Below are positions 50,145 through 54,694 of a stretch of DNA of 54,694 bases, one piece after another. Within the stretch, counting starts at the first letter, position 1, and each line of letters opens with the position of its first letter. The notes under the pieces are model-generated. The model saw nothing but the letters and a program-made list of their open reading frames with translations, was not told where the DNA came from and searched no databases. The DNA lies in assembly GCA_017883205.1 (NCBI GenBank), contig JADGNZ010000041.1:1-54694 (forward strand). The letters run 5' to 3'. Source of the DNA: Thermoanaerobaculia bacterium. GTDB taxonomy: Bacteria; Acidobacteriota; Thermoanaerobaculia; Gp7-AA8. The translations under genes and the position numbers were made by a program.

Positions 50145-51860
50145 TTACGGATGCGCTTTGCGATGCGCAACCCACCTCACAGTCACGTCGCCGTAGTCCA
50201 GGCAATCATTATTGGGGTTGTCGACGTTGCCTGGGCGGAAGCAGATCTGAAACGTGAAACCAGTTGGAGTGACCACAGGTGCGTTGTGGCCGAAGTCGAA
50301 TTGTGTCCCGTCCTGCGGGCTGAGATCGATGAACACTTCGGGAGTCTGCGTAGGATCGACAAAGTCGTTCGGAAAGGTGACGACGACCGGATCCTTGAAT
50401 CGGTGAACGTTCGCCGGGACATTGGCACTCGCAAAGGCCTCGCCGACAGAGACGGGCGTTTGGATCTGCAGCAGGCAGGCGAGCTGCGTCACCGCTGAAT
50501 CGCGAGAGAGGCAGGATGACGAGGGCACTGCCTCGGGAACCGCGGCTGGGCTCCCGCGATGATCGATAGCCGCAAGAAATGCAGCCGTGCCCGGCGAACC
50601 CGATGAAGGGTCCTGCGCCAACCTGCGCGCAGCCTCCGTCAAAACGCGCAACTTGAGAATGGATTCGATCTCCGGTGTCGCCGCTTTCCCCGGGTTGACA
50701 CTGATGTACGAGGAGGTTCTTTGCAGACGCTTCATCAGATCCTGCAAGAGGCTGATGTCTTCCGGCGTGGGGACCCGCGCGTTGGTGGAGGGAGCTGCGA
50801 ATTTATTCTTACTCTGCAGGTATTCGTCCCACGAATCGGCGAGCTGCCTCATCTGAAGATAGAGATGGCCGAGATCTGAAAGTGTCCATACCGCGTAATC
50901 GGTCGAGAAAGGAGTGAACGTCGTTGGTTTGTTCCGGCACGCGGAGTAGTCGATCACATCCGCCCATATGAGCTCGGCGTTTTTCGGGTTATCGCGCGCT
51001 TCCTTCGTGAACTTACGGACGCGAAGGATCAATTCGTTCTCGTTGAGAACCAAGACGCCTCCGCTGGACACAGGTGGACTTCCGCTGGTCGTCACGTCGT
51101 CTCCGACATTCGCGCCTGACTGGCTGTAATACACCTTGACATGGTTGTTGTTGGAAATCTGTTCGATAGCGCTGCTGATGGAACCATTCGCCTGGAACGC
51201 GGCGTAACTCGCCTCGACCTCGGCGCGGACATCCTGCCGGCTCCTTTGAGTTTTCGATTGGATTTCGAGCAACGCGTAGAGTTCCGATCCAAATCCGACG
51301 CGATGGATGAACCCGTCTCCATAGTTCGAGTAGAAGGGTCCCGACCCGTTAGCGGCGCGAAGCAAGGCATCGTTGGTCAGGGTGAAGGTGTTGAGTTGCC
51401 TGATTACGTTCGTGACCCGCATGCTCACCAGCACGTACACGGACTGATTGGTGACTTTCGACGACTGGAGAAGACTCATGCGGGCACTGGCGCTACCTGC
51501 CAGATAGTGAGCGGAAGCCGCGGCATCGATCTGCAGGCTTTGCGACAGCTCTTCGTAGCTGTCGATCAACTCGAAGTTGTAGTGCAGCAGCAGTTCCGGC
51601 CGTTCTTCGACTGTGGTGCCGTTGACGACAACTGCGCTGTCGCGCGGCGCGTAAGAGAGAAGGGAGAATCCCTGACCGAGAATGACTGGCCCGGTAGGGG
51701 TGATGCGATGCGATTCACCGGCAAACGCCGTGCTCCCCTCTTTGCTTTGGACGCTGGCATTCGTGAACAGCGTGAGATCCGATGGCTGTGCGTGAAGCGA
51801 GCTGGTCGAAACCAGTGCGGAGAAAACGATTGCGAGCAGTCCGCTTCTGATCAGGCGCAT
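50145..51860 (-). CDS. Secreted protein with MACPF-like signature
   Basis: 571 residues starting at ATG 51860 (AGAGGA 7 nt upstream). Signal peptide about 1-25 (LLAIVFSALVSTSSLHA). In the N-terminal half, NYGDGFIHRVGFGSELY (about 180-196) fits the MACPF/perforin signature Y-G-x-x-[FY]-x6-G[GF]. It is followed by YALLEIQSKTQRSRQDVRAE and a strand-plus-Ser-rich stretch as in bacterial MACPF proteins. The CRNKP and PFSTDYAVW region follows the expected end of the pore domain. The C-terminal 250 residues include helices and a beta-rich tail with two Cys pairs. If right, it would be a pore-former or a non-lytic relative. No immunity gene seen. Confidence 0.5.
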   Translation of the reverse strand: MRLIRSGLLAIVFSALVSTSSLHAQPSDLTLFTNASVQSKEGSTAFAGESHRITPTGPVILGQGFSLLSYAPRDSAVVVNGTTVEERPELLLHYNFELIDSYEELSQSLQIDAAASAHYLAGSASARMSLLQSSKVTNQSVYVLVSMRVTNVIRQLNTFTLTNDALLRAANGSGPFYSNYGDGFIHRVGFGSELYALLEIQSKTQRSRQDVRAEVEASYAAFQANGSISSAIEQISNNNHVKVYYSQSGANVGDDVTTSGSPPVSSGGVLVLNENELILRVRKFTKEARDNPKNAELIWADVIDYSACRNKPTTFTPFSTDYAVWTLSDLGHLYLQMRQLADSWDEYLQSKNKFAAPSTNARVPTPEDISLLQDLMKRLQRTSSYISVNPGKAATPEIESILKLRVLTEAARRLAQDPSSGSPGTAAFLAAIDHRGSPAAVPEAVPSSSCLSRDSAVTQLACLLQIQTPVSVGEAFASANVPANVHRFKDPVVVTFPNDFVDPTQTPEVFIDLSPQDGTQFDFGHNAPVVTPTGFTFQICFRPGNVDNPNNDCLDYGDVTVRWVAHRKAHP

Positions 51861-52088
51861 GGGCAAGTCCTCTTCTGTTCGAGATTTGCAAGTAGTGATC
51901 TACGGAATAGAAAGACGGACGCTGTCGCGGAGTTTCCCCGGGGGGGGGGACGGTGCGGACTGCATTCAGCGCTTCAGGAACGCGTTCACTGCTTCTCTGC
52001 TGAGACGCGGCGCGATCCACCGATGCTGGCTCGATGTCTAGTTTCTTCGGTTGCCGATCAACGATAATCAGAAAAAAGTCTACGCTGA

Positions 52089-52742
52089 AGGAAGTACCTC
52101 GGTTTCTGGTGGGCGGCGCGCATTCGCGAGCAGGACGTCATCCGATGGCCATACGGCGCCGCTGCCACGGCACCGATCCATGAGCGCGATGTCGCAGCGG
52201 TCGCCGTCCGCGCGCTGTTCGACGACGCTAACAGCGGCGGTGAGTACATGATCACGGGCCCGCATTCGCTCACACAGCGCGAACAGGTGATCACGATCGG
52301 CGATGTCATCGGTAGAACACTGCGATTCGAAGAGATCACTCCTGACGATGCGCGACGCGAGCTCGGATTTCGTCGCGCTGCGATCGACATGCTCCTCAAT
52401 GCCTGGTCCGCCGCGCCCGGCTTGCCCGCCTACGTCACCACGACCGTTGCCGAGGTCACGGGCACCGCGGCGCGAACGTTCGCGGAGTGGGCGAGGAGCA
52501 ACAAACAGGCATTTGTTCGCCCGTGCGGACTCCTGTCAGCCTCTCCGAGCCGCCTCGATGGTGGCAATGTCGATTTTCTTCATGGTCATCATCGCTGCGA
52601 ATGCACGCTTTGCCTCATCGCCACCTGCCGCGAGTGCGTCGGTCAGCGCGCGCGGGGTGATCTGCCAGGAGAGGCCCCAACGGTCCTTGCACCAGCCACA
52701 TGCGTTTCCTCCCCTCCGTTGTTGACGATCGCATTCCAGTAG
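52089..52742 (+). pseudogene. NmrA-like SDR C-terminal fragment
   Basis: From about 52089 the frame reads WPYGAAATAPIHERDVAAVA, then MITGPHSLTQREQVITIG and RTLRFEEITPDDARRELG, ending TVAEVTGTAARTFAEWA. This is the C-terminal half of NmrA/HSCARG-type NAD(P)-binding proteins. A stop just upstream (52086-52088) and the absence of the N-terminal Rossmann half show truncation; after about 52530 the frame runs on into DNA antisense to the next gene. Confidence 0.75.
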
Positions 52743-53011
52743 CGGTCCGTCTCTTCCTGATTGTCCGTCGCGATCTGGAACGAAAAGGCCTCGCTGTGCT
52801 TGAACGCCGGGCCGCCGTTGAGACCGAGACATGGAATGCCCAGAACGGTGAGCTCCACCGTCAGGACATCGCCCTTCTTGCCGCCCGGGTAGTCGCCGGG
52901 CGCCTTGTGAACAGCAGTCACTTCGCTATCCGGAAACGTGGCGGCGTAAAAGCGGGCCGCCTCGACCGCGTCTTTGTCGAACCAGAGACAAATCGTGTTC
53001 TTTGGTGTCAT
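52536..53011 (-). pseudogene. VOC (PhnB-like) protein with a frameshift
   Basis: From ATG 53011 (GGGGAG ribosome site), MTPKNTICLWFDKDAVEAARF through WNAIVNNGGEE is one frame. The family's continuation CGWCKDRWGLSWQITPR and MMTMKKIDIATIEAARRG lies in another frame, ending at 52536. One missing T at 52705-52707 on the plus strand (AAA instead of AAAA on the coding strand) explains the break. It could be a recent mutation or an assembly error. The full protein would be about 158 residues. Confidence 0.85.
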
Positions 53012-53198
53012 GTTCGTGTGCTCCCCTTGGTGCTCGATCCGTGCGAACGCCACGGTCTCCGCCGCGAACGTGTTGGTCCAATAACCACCTCGTCGCCGCG
53101 CGGACGGCGTCATCCGGCATTGTCACGTAGCGTCGGTGAGTGTGTGCAAGCTTTGTACAAGGACGGCTGAGAGCGATCGCAAGCGCCGGCTTCATTCC

Positions 53199-54389
53199 CT
53201 ACAGCGATCGAAGAAACGAGAGGAGTTTGTTCTTCGCATCCGCGGTCAGAGCGGTGAAGCGGTCGCGCGAGGCGGCCCCCTGCCCCTCGTGTGCGGCAAT
53301 GGCTTGATCGAGCGTCGTGGCGCGGCCGTCGTGTAGATAGCGGGTGATGAACCGCAAACCCCACAAAGGGGCCGTTCTCATTTCGCGGCCTGTGGAGCTG
53401 CCCATCTCGAGATCGTCGCCGAGGGAGCCCATGTCGTGGAGGAGAAAATCGGAGTAGGCGTGGTAGGTCTTGTGATCGAGAGCGGCGATGGGGCTCGAGC
53501 CGGAATTCAACGTTGGGGTGTGGCAACCGGTGCATCCGATGTTCTGAAAGATCTGTTCCCCTTCGAGGCTATCGGCGCTTTGCGGTCCGCGCGGCGGCGC
53601 CGCGAGCAACCACATGTAGTTTTGCAGGTCGACCGGAGTCAGGGCGTTGAAATGTGGCGCAGGATTGAACGCGAGCTCGGCACAGTTGCCCTGCGGACAG
53701 TTCTCCTTCGGAAAATCGAGTGACGTGATGCCCATTTCGTTCAGCCACGCATCGCTGGCGAACTGACCCAGCGACGGCACTTGCGCTTTCCAGCCAAACC
53801 GGCCCACAGTCTTCGTGCCGGTTCGGATGTTGTCCGTGATGTTGACGCGGCCTGCAACGCCGTCTCCACGCGCGGCTTCCGCTGCTGCAAGCGCGATGAG
53901 ATCCGCATCCGTAGTGAAGTCCACCAGGCCAAGCCCGAACAAAGGCGTGGTCCGCCGCTGCACGACAATCGTTGCGGAGGCGGGCACTGTCTCGGGTGTG
54001 AACCGATGAACCGATGGGTCTCCGTCTCCTCCGATGGCGTGATCCTGAACGAGCGTGCCGCCCAGATCCGTCATCGGATCGAAGACGCCATTGATGCGGC
54101 GTGCGAATCGCGTCACATTTCGTGTGCCGCCGCCCCCCACGGCCGGCGCGTTGTGACACTTCGAGCACGAAGTCTCATTGTAGACGGGCCCGAGCCCGGT
54201 CGCGGGCGTCTCGTCGAACGTGAACGTCAAGAGGCCGGTACCGAACGCTGTGAGGAGTGGTGCAGGAAGTCCTTGAATGGGGCCGCCTACTTCCAAAGGA
54301 GGTGCGACGGATGAGCGCCGTCTTGCTTGCTGCGCGTATGCAGTGAGCGGAACGACGACGCAGAATAGGACAACCGCTAGCCGTCGCAT
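53199..54389 (-). CDS. Di-haem DUF1111 oxidoreductase
   Basis: 396 residues. Signal peptide MRRLAVVLFCVVVPLTAYAQ. Two haem c sites: CSKCH (Cys75, Cys78, His79) and CTGCH in the second half. ETSCSKCHNAPAVGGGG and FQNIGCTGCHTPTL are typical of the DUF1111 (DHOR) family, related to MauG-like and cytochrome c peroxidases. It is periplasmic and redox active; the substrate is unknown. Lies alone; 53012-53198 contains no recognised gene. Confidence 0.9.
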   Translation of the reverse strand: MRRLAVVLFCVVVPLTAYAQQARRRSSVAPPLEVGGPIQGLPAPLLTAFGTGLLTFTFDETPATGLGPVYNETSCSKCHNAPAVGGGGTRNVTRFARRINGVFDPMTDLGGTLVQDHAIGGDGDPSVHRFTPETVPASATIVVQRRTTPLFGLGLVDFTTDADLIALAAAEAARGDGVAGRVNITDNIRTGTKTVGRFGWKAQVPSLGQFASDAWLNEMGITSLDFPKENCPQGNCAELAFNPAPHFNALTPVDLQNYMWLLAAPPRGPQSADSLEGEQIFQNIGCTGCHTPTLNSGSSPIAALDHKTYHAYSDFLLHDMGSLGDDLEMGSSTGREMRTAPLWGLRFITRYLHDGRATTLDQAIAAHEGQGAASRDRFTALTADAKNKLLSFLRSL

Positions 54390-54477
54390 GGGTGTCCATC
54401 ATACAAACTGGTTCGTCTTGCCGCAAAGGAGGGACCGGGCGCGCCGATGTATGTAAGTTCCGGACATCGGACGGCTG

Positions 54478-54678
54478 ATGGCGATGTTCGATACTCAGCG
54501 CGTGTTGAAAAAGGTGTTTCGCCGAACGCTCGATCCGGCGGCATCGCCGCAACAGTCAGGAGCGAAGGGAATCGCCTGGCGTGCCCGCTCCGCCAAAACT
54601 CGAACGAAGATCAATGATGTCGACATCGAGCCATTAGAAAATGACGGTGCCGGTATCCAGGATGACGATTCCAAATAA
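54478..54678 (+). CDS. Hypothetical small protein
   Basis: 66 residues, MAMFDTQRVLKKVFRRTLDP at the start and an acidic end (DVDIEPLENDGAGIQDDD). No clear ribosome site and no family recognised. The charged, low-hydrophobic composition is compatible with a real small protein or with chance. The flanking 54390-54477 shows nothing. Confidence 0.25.
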   Translation: MAMFDTQRVLKKVFRRTLDPAASPQQSGAKGIAWRARSAKTRTKINDVDIEPLENDGAGIQDDDSK

Positions 54679-54694
54679 ACAATAACGACGTCGA

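Overview
The window looks like chromosome from a high-GC, Gram-negative soil or sediment bacterium. A lipid A/core LPS set (waaA, lpxK, an lpxL-type acyltransferase, waaF), many lipoprotein signals and a PBP1-type peptidoglycan synthase show an outer membrane. Abundant Hanks kinases, FHA and PP2C proteins, an ECF sigma factor paired with a VOC-domain protein, and DUF1111 and DUF2752 proteins fit Acidobacteriota (a Thermoanaerobaculia-like lineage) best. That placement is inference; there is no rRNA here to test it.

Layout. 0-8 kb: the tail of a DUF4238 protein, a clpX-like/nadK operon, asnB, a ComEA-like protein, a prepilin and a membrane protein whose alkaline-phosphatase-fold domain has lost its metal ligands. 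8.1-13.9 kb: a small defence-type island. A 1079-residue Eco57I/PglX-like DNA methylase overlaps by 8 nt a compact SNF2 helicase, followed by a truncated antitoxin and an MNT nucleotidyltransferase with only a possible scrap of its HEPN partner. 14-21.7 kb: a phospho-signalling operon (PP2C, HtrA-FHA, zinc-ribbon-FHA, kinase-FHA, kinase with three DEAT(V/M)(M/I)ER motifs, TPR protein). 21.7-26 kb: lipoprotein, hydrolase, histone-H1-like protein and PBP1. 26.1-30.6 kb: a sigma70 promoter, SAM-II-type riboswitch and intrinsic terminator control a homocysteine methyltransferase/MTHFR fusion. Behind it sit a histidine kinase, a decayed second copy of the MTHFR 3' end, a parS-like palindrome and a 21-bp tandem repeat.

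30.6-37 kb: a lipoprotein, a TPR protein, speA, a fabH-like gene, an M15-like peptidase and an NTF2-fold protein. 37.2-41.8 kb: LPS genes followed by a MerR regulator. 41.8-49.8 kb: a membrane protein, a Spy-like lipoprotein, a secreted oligoendopeptidase, a DUF2752 protein, the ECF sigma/VOC pair, a polytopic membrane protein and a zinc-ribbon protein. 50-54.7 kb: tRNA-Gln(CTG), a secreted protein with a MACPF-like signature, two broken genes (NmrA-like and a frameshifted VOC) and a di-haem DUF1111 protein.

A striking genome-wide feature is that many intergenic gaps carry imperfect inverted repeats built from short-period words. Several word families occur (GATCAGAGA, GGGAGTCGGGTGTCGG, AACCACAGAGACACAGAG, CGCGAAGGCGCGAAG and others). 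One such element lies in frame inside the methylase gene. The strongest candidates for undescribed biology are the methylase-helicase pair, these inverted repeats, the kinase/FHA cluster with its repeated phospho-acceptor-like motif, and the MACPF-like secreted protein.
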